Assembly: GCA_963575745.1 (NCBI GenBank)
Contig: CAUYUJ010022086.1
Location: 1-25,000, forward strand
Origin: Prorocentrum cordatum
Taxonomy: Eukaryota; Sar; Dinophyceae; Prorocentrales; Prorocentraceae
DNA length: 25,000 nt
Direction: 5' to 3'
Below are positions 16,642 to 23,775 of this stretch, piece after piece. The stretch's first letter is position 1, and each line of letters begins with the position of its first letter. The position numbers were made by a program, and so were the translations under genes. The notes below the pieces were generated by a model. It was not told where the DNA came from. It worked only from the letters and a program-made list of their open reading frames with translations, and did no database searches.

Positions 16642-16649
16642 CTCTTCAA
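16634..16649 (+). repeat. 8-bp tandem duplication causing a frameshift
   Basis: CTCTTCAA at 16634-16641 is repeated exactly at 16642-16649. Removing one unit in thought would align the ORF1 central frame with the C-terminal frame, so the duplication is the break. Either a recent mutation or an assembly or read error. Confidence 0.85.
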
Positions 16650-17084
16650 GTACCTGCGAGATCACGGTGGCACGTTCGACGCCAGTCAGACCAAGTGGAC
16701 CACGGAGCAGAAGATCGCCATCGACTCCACCGCCTACCTCACCAACGATCTTGGGGAACTGGCACTGGATCTCTCTGTGTGTTATGGCCAGTGCGATGGC
16801 GGCAACCTGGCCCGTGTCGAGGTGCTGGCGCGGCTGTACCAGTTGGTGGAGGAGACCAACGGGTCCCTCCAGCTGGAGGGCCTTGAGCACTACGTGGGCC
16901 GCGACCCCACAGGCGGCCTACGCCGTGGGGTCGCGCTCAATCCTGGGCCCGCGCACTATGCGACCGACAAGAAGAGCAAGGAGACGGAGGAGATGAAGCA
17001 GTGCCGCAAGGCTCGAGAGGAGTCGGCGGCGGCTAAGAAGGCCTCCAAGGGTGGCGGCGAGAAGGATCAGGAGCACCCCTGAGA
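16650..17084 (+). pseudogene. ORF1c, C-terminal part of ORF1 protein
   Basis: The frame continues ORF1 after the duplication: KYLRDHGGTFDASQTKWTTE, a helical middle (LARVEVLARLYQLVEETNG), ALNPGPAHYATDKKSK and a Lys/Glu-rich coiled end (RKAREESAAAKKASKG), stopping at TGA 17082-17084. A gag-like structural or RNA-binding role is inference. An in-frame ATG exists at 16630, but translation from it alone is unlikely to be meaningful. The next ORF's frame overlaps the end (17037-17084) and lacks an early ATG. Confidence 0.6.
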
Positions 17085-17090
17085 GAGGGG

Positions 17091-17120
17091 CGCGCCACGG
17101 CGGACCCCGGTCGTGGCGCG
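17091..17120 (+). promoter_or_regulatory. Stem-loop just after the ORF1 stop
   Basis: CGCGCCACG (17091-17099) pairs perfectly with CGTGGCGCG (17112-17120) around a 12-base loop, starting seven bases after the ORF1 stop and at the beginning of the RT frame. A role in frameshifting or reinitiation is speculation. Confidence 0.45.
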
Positions 17121-17183
17121 AATGCCAAGGGGTCAATTCACCGTCGTGATGCTGCTGCTGGTGAAGGGGATGGCCTTCTTCCT

Positions 17184-20100
17184 TTGGCCTGTCCGCGGCA
17201 GGAGTATTACACTGGTGGCTGCACTGCGCTGTCGCGGGGCACGGAGCAACGTGTTCGGCGGCGGCTCAAGGTCCAAGAGAGGACCGCCGAGACGATTCGA
17301 GCCATCAATCGCTTGGCAGGTTTTGACACGCCCGAGGTGGAGTCCGTCGGGGAGCTGACCGGCCCCTCCGCCCTGGTCTACAGCGACGTGCGGGCGCTTC
17401 ACGCGGCTCACGCCCCCGAGCCGGTGAATTCGATCAGTCCGCAGGAAGCCTTTCATGAGCTTCTCGGGAGCACGCCCTCGTCGTACATGGATGGTGACGA
17501 GGTTTCTCCAGTTCGGCCCTACTCGCGCGAGTTGGTGAGCTGGCCCAAGAGGGGCAACCGCCCGGTCCCGCTGCCGACGAACGCGCCACCGGACCTGCTC
17601 CGGTACATGACAGAGGGCCAGCGAGATGTGTGGCTGCGGCAGCCGCAGGAGGTGGCGCAGGTCCGGCAGGTCGAGGGCCTGCCGACGTTGTACGGCGATA
17701 CAGTTTTGAAGGAGAATCGAGACGCCTACATCGGCTTCGTGAAGGACGGCCTTGCTCGGGGGATCTTCCGCCTGAGTCGCCGCCGGAAGGAGGCCGTCAA
17801 GGTCTTTTTCGTGAAGAAGAAGGACTCTATTATTCGGATCGTTATCGATTGCAGACGGAGTAACCAGCACTTTCGAGCCGCGCCGAAGGTCCACCTCTTC
17901 TCGGGCAGCAGCTTCGGGGAGGTCGAGGTCTCGGCGCACCAACAGCTGTGGTACGCAGGGGGTGACGTTCAGAACGCCTTCTACCAGCACCAGTTGCCGT
18001 GCTGGCTGCAGCCCTACTTCGGCCTGGACTTCGTGCGGGCCTCGGAGCTGGGCGTTGCTGAGCTGGACGGCCAGGCCGTGCGGGGCGACCAGATCCTGTA
18101 CCCCCTGATGAACGTGGTTCCGATGGGGTGGAAGTGGGCCCTCTTCATGGTGCAGCGGATCCACGAGCATGTTCTCGATGGAGTTCCTGAGCTGGGGCCG
18201 CGGCGCCGAGCGGTTGACTTTCGGCCTCCGCCTCGAGTCGAAGACGGGGCGGTGCACACGGTGTATGTGGATAACGTGCTGATCGAGGGGTTCGACCAGG
18301 CCGAGGTGACGCGGCTCCGTGAGGCGGCATGCGCCGCGCTGCAGCAGGCAGGCTACGCCACTCACGACGAGTCAGACGCTACGGCGAGCATGGAGATGCT
18401 GGGCGTCGAGCAGACCGGCTGTCCAGGACGTGTGCAGGTGTCCGCGAAGCGCTACTGGCGGTTGTGGCAGGCGCTGGAGTGGATCCGGCGCAGGCAGCCT
18501 CCTCTGAGCAGCCGTCAGCTTGAGCGTCTGATTGGCCACTTCACTTTTGTGGCTCTCGTTAGACGAGAGCTGCTGAGCACGTTGCGCGCCAGCTATGATT
18601 TTTCCAGGGGTGATTTCACCAAGCCCCGGAGCCTGTGGAAAAGTGTCCTCCAGGAGCTCAGAACCATCCAGGGTCTTTTAATTTTTGCGTCCAGGGACTT
18701 GGATCCTCACTGGTCCCCGGACGTATTGGCCTACGATGCGTGTGAGTCGGGGCATGCCACGGTGAGGGGGGCCTGGACGGTGGGGGGTGTACAGCAAGTA
18801 GGTAAGTGGCACGAGCGTTGGAGGTATAAGAATGAAGACGATCCCGCTCGTGCAGATCCCCGTGGTCACGCTCTGGGACAATCTTATGATAAACAAACAT
18901 ACATGGGAGATATGTCAAACAAGGAGATCAATTACAGTGATGCGTATCTAAACCGAGACTTCCCTAACGTTCCCCCCCAATTTGTACAATCAACTCGGTG
19001 GACGCTGGAAAGATATCAACCGGTTTTTACTCGTGAGCCAATTCATGTTACTGAAATGCGGGGCTTCTTGGGATCTATCCGTCAAGCGGTTCGGGATCCT
19101 GGTGATTGGGGCAAGTCGTGGCTGATGTTGGGTGACAACCTGGGGCTCATCCTCTCGCTCTCGAAAGGTCGGTGTCGAGATCCTCGCTTACTTATGCTTC
19201 ACCGTAAGGCAGCAGCGTGGGCTCTAGCTACCAAATCGAGATTTGTTTGTAGATGGCTACCATCTGAGTTGAACCCAGCCGATGGACCATCCCGCAAGAG
19301 AGAGCCATCGGCGCCAGCCACGCGACTGGCAAGTGGACCAACCCAGCCATCGGCGGACTGCGCTGACGGCTTCCCACGTGGTGCAGGAGCTCTCTCGTGT
19401 GCCGATGAGGTTGGGCTATCCACGGTCGGACAAGCGGCAGAAGACCGAGCCAGACGTGGAGAGCCTTCGTCGTGCCAGCCAGCCTCCTCCTGGGCATTCA
19501 ATCCTGGGCTTGCTGGAGGCCAAGAGCGCGAGCCTCGACAAGGAGCAGCAACTGCGGGAGCGTCGTGCCGCACGTCGGCAGGACGTCCATGGGCCGCTCC
19601 GGGACACGACGAGGGAACCAGGCATCACCAAGGAGGCCTTGCTGACGCAGGGGGCACGAGATCAGTATCAACGGCTACTTCACGATTTCCAGGAGCGACA
19701 ACAGATGCAAGATCTGAGTGTGCATCCTACCATATTGGATGCTCAGATCGTGATCTACTTCGACAAACTTTTCCTGGAGGGCAAGGCTCCATCAACGGGG
19801 GCGAAGCTCGTCGCGGCCATCCAGTACGTGGTGCCGAGCTACAACGCCAAGGGCATGATGACCTTGCCACGGGCGATCAGGGCCCTGCGCGGCTGGCGCC
19901 GTCTGGAGCCGCGCCGTGCTCGGCGGCCCTTGTCCTGGGAGGTGGTGACCGCCATTGCGATGGGGCTCCTCCGGGTCAACGGACTGGAAATGGCGCTCTA
20001 TTGGTCTCTCATGGTGGACACATACCTGCGACCAGGCGAGTACCTCGACCTCCAGACAAGCCAGATCTTACAAGGGAACGCACAGCAGCACATGGAGCGA

Positions 20101-21125
20101 GCTGGGATCCTCCTGCATCACGCCGAGAAAGGTATGCCCAACAAAGTCGGGGCCGTCGACGAGTGTCTGATCATCAACCGGACCTGGCTGACGGGGGCGT
20201 CGGTGCGACGCTACGAGAAGCAGGCGCTCGTGCAGGAGGTCTACAACGGGCTCGACCAGAAGTCCAAGGCCTACTGCAACAGGAGCGCCCGCGACCTGGA
20301 GGCAGCAATCGTTTGAGTCTGCAGCCACGTCAAGGGCATCAGAGGCGTGGGTTCTTCATGATCGAGGTGTTCAGCGGCTGTGGGGCGTTCTCCAAAGCCG
20401 CTAGGCGCCGCGGAGTGGAGGCCTTCCCCTTCGACGTCCTGCAAGGTGCCGCAGGGGACGTGACCCGCCGACCAGTGCAGCGACGCATCCGACGGCTTCT
20501 GGCTCATCCTCGGTGCTTGGGCATCCCCCTTGCGCCGCCGTGCACCACGTACAGCAACGCTCGGAGGCCGATGATCAGAAGCCGGGAATTCATCGAGGGC
20601 CTCCCGACGAACACTCCGTCGGAACAGGCCCAAGTCGCATCAGGTACTTTTTTCATGAGGCTGACGGCCCAGCTCTGCCGGTTCGCTGTCAAGTGTGAAG
20701 TTCCTTGGGTGATTGAGAATCCTCAGACAAGTCTGATCTGGCACACTGTCGAGTTTCGCCGCCTTCGTAATCTTGCCAAACAGCAGTCGCTCACTACTCA
20801 CCTCTGCGGTTTCGGAGCTCGGTGGAAAAAACCTACTACGTTGTGGTCCTGGGGTGTGGAGAACATGTCCAAGATGGTGCACAAATGTCCCAGTTTTAGT
20901 TGTCAACCCTGCATATTCTCTGGGAAACCTCATATCGTGCTTTCAGGACCGGACCCCACAGGGGTCCGCTGGACAAAACGAGCAGCTGCTTACCCTGAAC
21001 GGTTTGCTTCCGTCTTGGCCAGCCTCTTTCTCGACTCCGGTTTCACCAAGCTGTTGCAGGAATCAAAGCAATCTTATTTTCCGGTGGTGCCATGGGTGAG
21101 CTCAAGACTCAGACAGGCTTCGTGA
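17184..21125 (+). CDS. RT-RNase H ORF with in-frame C-terminal methyltransferase-like domain
   Basis: Frame of 1313 codons from a TTG at 17184, but open from 17037; the first ATG is at 17487, so expression by frameshift from ORF1 is likely. RT motifs: IRIVIDCRRSN (Asp 222), YAGGDVQNAFYQ (catalytic Asp about 261), VPMGWKWA (314), VYVDNVLIEG (YVDN 361-364; the second Asp of YxDD is Asn), then a thumb. RNase H: LAYDACESG (Asp 518), VTEMRGF (Glu 624), LGDNLG (Asp 651), LNPADGPSR (Asp 700). Residues about 705-1050 match the recombinase ORF out of frame. From 1059 the frame is a C5-MTase-like domain. RT and RNase H would make cDNA of the element RNA. No stop interrupts it. Confidence 0.85.
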   Translation: MACPRQEYYTGGCTALSRGTEQRVRRRLKVQERTAETIRAINRLAGFDTPEVESVGELTGPSALVYSDVRALHAAHAPEPVNSISPQEAFHELLGSTPSSYMDGDEVSPVRPYSRELVSWPKRGNRPVPLPTNAPPDLLRYMTEGQRDVWLRQPQEVAQVRQVEGLPTLYGDTVLKENRDAYIGFVKDGLARGIFRLSRRRKEAVKVFFVKKKDSIIRIVIDCRRSNQHFRAAPKVHLFSGSSFGEVEVSAHQQLWYAGGDVQNAFYQHQLPCWLQPYFGLDFVRASELGVAELDGQAVRGDQILYPLMNVVPMGWKWALFMVQRIHEHVLDGVPELGPRRRAVDFRPPPRVEDGAVHTVYVDNVLIEGFDQAEVTRLREAACAALQQAGYATHDESDATASMEMLGVEQTGCPGRVQVSAKRYWRLWQALEWIRRRQPPLSSRQLERLIGHFTFVALVRRELLSTLRASYDFSRGDFTKPRSLWKSVLQELRTIQGLLIFASRDLDPHWSPDVLAYDACESGHATVRGAWTVGGVQQVGKWHERWRYKNEDDPARADPRGHALGQSYDKQTYMGDMSNKEINYSDAYLNRDFPNVPPQFVQSTRWTLERYQPVFTREPIHVTEMRGFLGSIRQAVRDPGDWGKSWLMLGDNLGLILSLSKGRCRDPRLLMLHRKAAAWALATKSRFVCRWLPSELNPADGPSRKREPSAPATRLASGPTQPSADCADGFPRGAGALSCADEVGLSTVGQAAEDRARRGEPSSCQPASSWAFNPGLAGGQEREPRQGAATAGASCRTSAGRPWAAPGHDEGTRHHQGGLADAGGTRSVSTATSRFPGATTDARSECASYHIGCSDRDLLRQTFPGGQGSINGGEARRGHPVRGAELQRQGHDDLATGDQGPARLAPSGAAPCSAALVLGGGDRHCDGAPPGQRTGNGALLVSHGGHIPATRRVPRPPDKPDLTRERTAAHGASWDPPASRRERYAQQSRGRRRVSDHQPDLADGGVGATLREAGARAGGLQRARPEVQGLLQQERPRPGGSNRLSLQPRQGHQRRGFFMIEVFSGCGAFSKAARRRGVEAFPFDVLQGAAGDVTRRPVQRRIRRLLAHPRCLGIPLAPPCTTYSNARRPMIRSREFIEGLPTNTPSEQAQVASGTFFMRLTAQLCRFAVKCEVPWVIENPQTSLIWHTVEFRRLRNLAKQQSLTTHLCGFGARWKKPTTLWSWGVENMSKMVHKCPSFSCQPCIFSGKPHIVLSGPDPTGVRWTKRAAAYPERFASVLASLFLDSGFTKLLQESKQSYFPVVPWVSSRLRQAS
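19282..20316 (+). CDS. Tyrosine recombinase, overlapping frame, lacking the HxxR box
   Basis: ATG 19282 overlaps the RNase H end (ADGPSR). The 344-codon frame has an N-terminal core-binding-like region (LVAAIQYVVPSYNAKG), then MVDTYLRPGEYLDL with catalytic Arg 250 (box I), a beta-hairpin-like stretch (HHAEKGMPNKVGAVDECLII), WLTGASVRRYEK with Trp 302 and the likely catalytic Tyr 311. Tyrosine recombinases such as Cre, Flp, lambda Int and XerD have 130-150 residues between Arg I and Tyr; here only 61. The HxxR box, normally about 30 residues before Tyr, is absent. HMER at 270-273 lies in the wrong place. An in-frame deletion of about 70 residues is inferred, so the protein is probably inactive. 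It would integrate circular DNA of the element. Confidence 0.85.
   Translation: MDHPARESHRRQPRDWQVDQPSHRRTALTASHVVQELSRVPMRLGYPRSDKRQKTEPDVESLRRASQPPPGHSILGLLEAKSASLDKEQQLRERRAARRQDVHGPLRDTTREPGITKEALLTQGARDQYQRLLHDFQERQQMQDLSVHPTILDAQIVIYFDKLFLEGKAPSTGAKLVAAIQYVVPSYNAKGMMTLPRAIRALRGWRRLEPRRARRPLSWEVVTAIAMGLLRVNGLEMALYWSLMVDTYLRPGEYLDLQTSQILQGNAQQHMERAGILLHHAEKGMPNKVGAVDECLIINRTWLTGASVRRYEKQALVQEVYNGLDQKSKAYCNRSARDLEAAIV
20358..21125 (+). CDS. C5-cytosine-methyltransferase-like domain of the retroelement
   Basis: Same frame as the RT ORF (its residues 1059-1313) with its own ATG at 20358. Motif I IEVFSGCGAFSKAARRRG (SAM-binding FSGCG); motif IV LAPPCTTYSN with candidate nucleophilic Cys 1120; motif VI VPWVIENPQTS (ENP in place of ENV); a motif-VIII-like LCGFGARWKKPTTLW; then YPERFASVLAS (C-terminal helix like motif X). 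About 256 residues is short, and no separate target-recognition domain is obvious. DIRS and PAT elements often carry a methyltransferase domain, usually of an adenine type (recalled knowledge), whereas these motifs look C5-cytosine-like. The domain may instead have been in the recombinase frame before an indel at 20316-20358. Confidence 0.75.
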   Translation: MIEVFSGCGAFSKAARRRGVEAFPFDVLQGAAGDVTRRPVQRRIRRLLAHPRCLGIPLAPPCTTYSNARRPMIRSREFIEGLPTNTPSEQAQVASGTFFMRLTAQLCRFAVKCEVPWVIENPQTSLIWHTVEFRRLRNLAKQQSLTTHLCGFGARWKKPTTLWSWGVENMSKMVHKCPSFSCQPCIFSGKPHIVLSGPDPTGVRWTKRAAAYPERFASVLASLFLDSGFTKLLQESKQSYFPVVPWVSSRLRQAS

Positions 21126-21155
21126 TCGTGAACCGCATACGGAGTTTGCGAATTT

Positions 21156-21270
21156 TGGGCTGTGTACTCTGGGCTTCGCCTCGCACGTCCCTGGAATATC
21201 ATGGCCGACCTGCTCGCCTTCGAGATTTCAACAGATGTGGGTTCAAGAAAAACGGAATGGCACGATCGAT
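21156..21270 (+). repeat. Split direct repeat B1 (joined to A2)
   Basis: Starts TGGGCTGTGTACTCTGGGC and ends GGCACGATCGAT, 31 bases after the stop of the long ORF. It is identical to B2 except for one T/C at 21228/21538. The B1-A2 junction CGATCGAT/GGGTTTGC would be the sequence recreated at the join of a circular intermediate. Confidence 0.95.
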
Positions 21271-21333
21271 GGGTTTGCTCTGCATGGGATTCGAGAGTAC
21301 AGGTGAGTTGTTCGCTCCGCAGCTTTCCTCTCA
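21270..21333 (+). repeat. Split direct repeat A2 (internal)
   Basis: Matches A1 at 15134-15197 at 63 of 64 bases and directly follows B1. Confidence 0.95.
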
Positions 21334-21465
21334 CCGTCCACAGGCCCCACCACCACCCTCTTTAATGGCTCCCCCAAGTTTTTGGTGTCTCCCAGGGCCC
21401 TCCGAGGTCAACCCCGAGGGCCCTCTAGAATACGATCTGCGCTTCTCACCCTGGCACCACACAAG
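21334..21465 (+). other. Spacer between A2 and B2, with short palindrome
   Basis: 132 bases without coding. AGGGCCCTC at 21394-21402 and its inverse at 21416-21424 form a 9-bp stem with a 13-base loop. Function unknown; could be part of the 3' processing signal. Confidence 0.6.
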
Positions 21466-21580
21466 TGGGCTGTGTACTCTGGGCTTCGCCTCGCACGTCC
21501 CTGGAATATCATGGCCGACCTGCTCGCCTTCGAGATTCCAACAGATGTGGGTTCAAGAAAAACGGAATGGCACGATCGAT
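21466..21580 (+). repeat. Split direct repeat B2 (right terminus)
   Basis: Copy of B1, one mismatch in 115 bases. It ends GGCACGATCGAT, immediately followed by the resumed CCTCCT microsatellite. Confidence 0.95.
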
Positions 21581-21650
21581 CCTCCTCCTCCTCCTCCTCC
21601 TCCTCACTCCACTCCTCCATCCTCCTCCTCGCGCCAATGCTCCAACACTC
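21581..21650. repeat. (TCC)n microsatellite, right part of the insertion target
   Basis: CCT repeats from 21581, perfect for about 24 bases, then degenerating (CACTCCACTCCTCCATCC) into the 3' end of the neighbouring LINE. Confidence 0.9.
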
Positions 21651-21911
21651 CTGACTAGACATGCGACGCTGGGCAACTCTACTCGCTTAGAGCTAATGCA
21701 TCCACCTCGGATCCAGCTCTGCTGTCGGCGAGCCGAACAGAACAGGGGCGGAGCGCCGCCAGCGAGCTGTGGCCGAGAGCAGGAACCCCGACACGGAGCC
21801 CCCACCCTCAGCCACAGGGGCCGCGGGCCCTAAGACCAGAGGAGGAAGCACCAGCCCTAAACCCCTGCTCGCTGGCGGCCCGCGCGGGCCGCGGGGCCTC
21901 GCTCGAGTGCC
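21651..21911 (-). other. 3' untranslated region of the LINE
   Basis: Lies downstream of the LINE stop at 21912-21914 on the minus strand. No ORF, no poly(A). The LINE end probably lies somewhere before the (GGA)n tract at 21640-21581. The GGATGCATTAGC-like segment is not recognised as an RNA gene. Confidence 0.5.
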
Positions 21912-22670
21912 CTACTTCTTGCCCTGCAAGATCGTGGCCATCTCCCCGCGGGGTGCGCGGCCAGGCTTGCGGGCGCCTCCCCATTCCCTCAGGATGTGGC
22001 TCACGATGTTGTTGAGATTCATGCACTTGGTTCCGCTGGGGATCGGGATGACCTCGAGCGGATTCCTCTGCAGCTTGGCGTCGAACGTGGGGTCCGTCGC
22101 GGCGCATCCCCAGGCGTCCGTTTGCTCCTTGAGCAGCGTCTCCGCCGACTCTGGTGCCACTCCGACCAGCAGCTGCCCGAGGAGGGTGACCGTGATCCTC
22201 GTCTTCTTTTGATCGTACGTTGGCGAGAACGTGTACTCCTTGACCCACTCGCTGGCTCCTATTCCGTCTGTGTTGGCCAACATCTGCAGCAGCCTCTCGG
22301 GGACCCCCTTGAATCTCTTCATGGCTGGGCTTGATGTGCCCTCGTTCAACCAGCTCGCGATAACGGATAGATTCGACCCGAAAATCTGCAACTCTGGGGG
22401 CCCTCTCTCGTGCTGCGGGCCCTCTGCTTTGACTGTGTCTAGGTACTTCTGGTATGTTTTGCGGCCGTCCTCGATCAGTGGATGATCGTGCGGAAGAAAG
22501 ATCTGGACGGTCTGCGTGTATTCGAGCGTTCTGATTCTGGCCTCCAGTTGCACCGCCAGCCGCCGTGTGAGAACTTCCTCGGACTCCTTGCTCTTGACCT
22601 TTTTTCCCGGCGGCTGTGTCGTCCCCTGTTGCGGCCCAGACTTCTGGAGGAGCCATGCCATCGAACTCAA
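21912..22670 (-). pseudogene. LINE ORF2 C-terminal domain, shifted frame
   Basis: The minus-strand frame starts MSSMAWLLQKSGPQQGTTQP and contains LTRRLAVQLEARIRTLE, FLPHDHPLIEDGRKTYQKYL, ASEWVKEYTFSPTYDQKKTR and ILREWGGARKPGRAPRGEMA, ending at a TAG. The residue pattern (helical start, hydrophobic middle, final G-APRG stretch) resembles the end of dinoflagellate LINE ORF2 proteins as I recall them. It overlaps the frame carrying the zinc fingers (23775-22650), and the two together look like one ancestral coding region split by a frameshift near 22640. Function unknown. Confidence 0.55.
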
Positions 22671-23775
22671 TCTGATGTTGCTGAATATGTTGACTGAGGT
22701 GACGATCTAAAATATGTTGGCGCAACTCTTGGGCCTCATCCGCTACGTATTCGCACAGTCGACAGTAAGAAACCACCATTCTCACCTCATTTCCTGATCT
22801 TGCACGGTCTACACACAAGCCTCTCTCGAATGCCCGCAGCATGTGCTTCTGCGCCTGCGCGTGCGTCGTGAACACCGTGCCGCATATAGTACACATGTTG
22901 CTGAAGCACACCACTCGGAATAATATTCTCTTGCCGTGCGTGCCACCTTTCGTGTGTACATAGTGGGAGGCCAATCTCGTTCGGTCTGGAAATCGTGCTA
23001 GACAAGGCCGTCCTCCTTCATCCTCCGCCCAACACTGAAACTCTCCACCCTCAACGCTCCGTACGTGCTGGGGTTCATGCTCGGCTCGGTGATGTATGTA
23101 ATGCGCGCGCATGCCCGTGAAGTTGAGCTTGATAAACTCTTCCCTCCCCTCCGTGATGGCCCGTACTGGATCATGATCATAGTACTCCAAAAAAACCTCC
23201 CCGTCCTCGTATGTCGCCAACTCCTGGATGTCCTGGAGCCACAGCTGGGCCCATGGATTGATCTTTGCCTCGGGGTCCTGGAACGACGGCTTTTCGATCT
23301 TCCCGCACTTGAGGTTCCCGAACACGACCCCCAGAAGCTGACCGGCCGACTCGAGGTCCGCCAGCAAACTTTGTAACCACTTAAGCCTCCGAATACGGGC
23401 CTCCACAAATATGCTTGCAGCTCCTAGTCTGGCCAACACCTCCAGATTGCTGGGGGCCCTCTTGGACCCGTCCTCCCTCGTACACGCCACTCCTCCCAAG
23501 ACAACTCGCCCCTTTCTAGCGACGTAGCCCTCGAGCCCCGTGAAATCCTGCACCTTCATGGGCCCCTGGGGCTTCACGAACGTTTCGATGCCCGAGAGGA
23601 TCGCGTTGACGACATACCCCTTATACATAGATATCTTCCATCTCTGAGAAACTCTTGAGGTCCAGAAGTTGCCCATGGAGGCCCACGCTGCTTTTCCTGC
23701 CCAAATGCGGTACCTCATCTCGATCTGTATAGAAATTGGGCATACAAAAATTCTCAACCTCATTCTCGTGACCAA
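22650..23775 (-). pseudogene. LINE ORF2 C-terminal part with three zinc fingers
   Basis: The frame (from a GTG at 23775) reads EMRYRIWAGKAAWASMGNFW, the segment after RT in LINEs, then VEARIRRLKWLQSLLADLES and VVFGNLKCG, and three Cys/His fingers: CWAEDEGGRPC followed by His residues (about residue 245), CTICGTVF with AQKH (about 290), and CRLCEYVADEAQELRQHILD (about 335). Such fingers probably bind nucleic acid. The catalytic RT domain, which should lie just upstream, is missing. Beyond about 22650 the same frame is a low-complexity shadow of the shifted C-terminal domain. Confidence 0.7.

Larger units (their letters stand above)
15134..21580 (+). mobile_element. Tyrosine-recombinase retroelement (DIRS/PAT/Ngaro class) with split direct repeats
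   Basis: The 6447-bp element has the order A1 (15134-15197), ORFs, B1 (21156-21270), A2 (21270-21333), B2 (21466-21580). A1/A2 match at 63 of 64 and B1/B2 at 114 of 115 bases. Split direct repeats of this order, without target-site duplication, are known for PAT and Ngaro elements, which integrate through a circular intermediate using a tyrosine recombinase. The ORFs include RT with RNase H, a tyrosine recombinase and a methyltransferase-like domain, as expected for the class. It sits inside a (TCC)n tract. High repeat identity suggests a recent insertion, but coding damage (ORF1 frameshifts, shortened recombinase) suggests mobilisation in trans. Confidence 0.92.

Noticed and set aside
20086-20101. 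HMER as the HxxR box of the tyrosine recombinase
   Set aside because: It lies about 20 residues after Arg I and before the beta-hairpin, not about 30 residues before Tyr.
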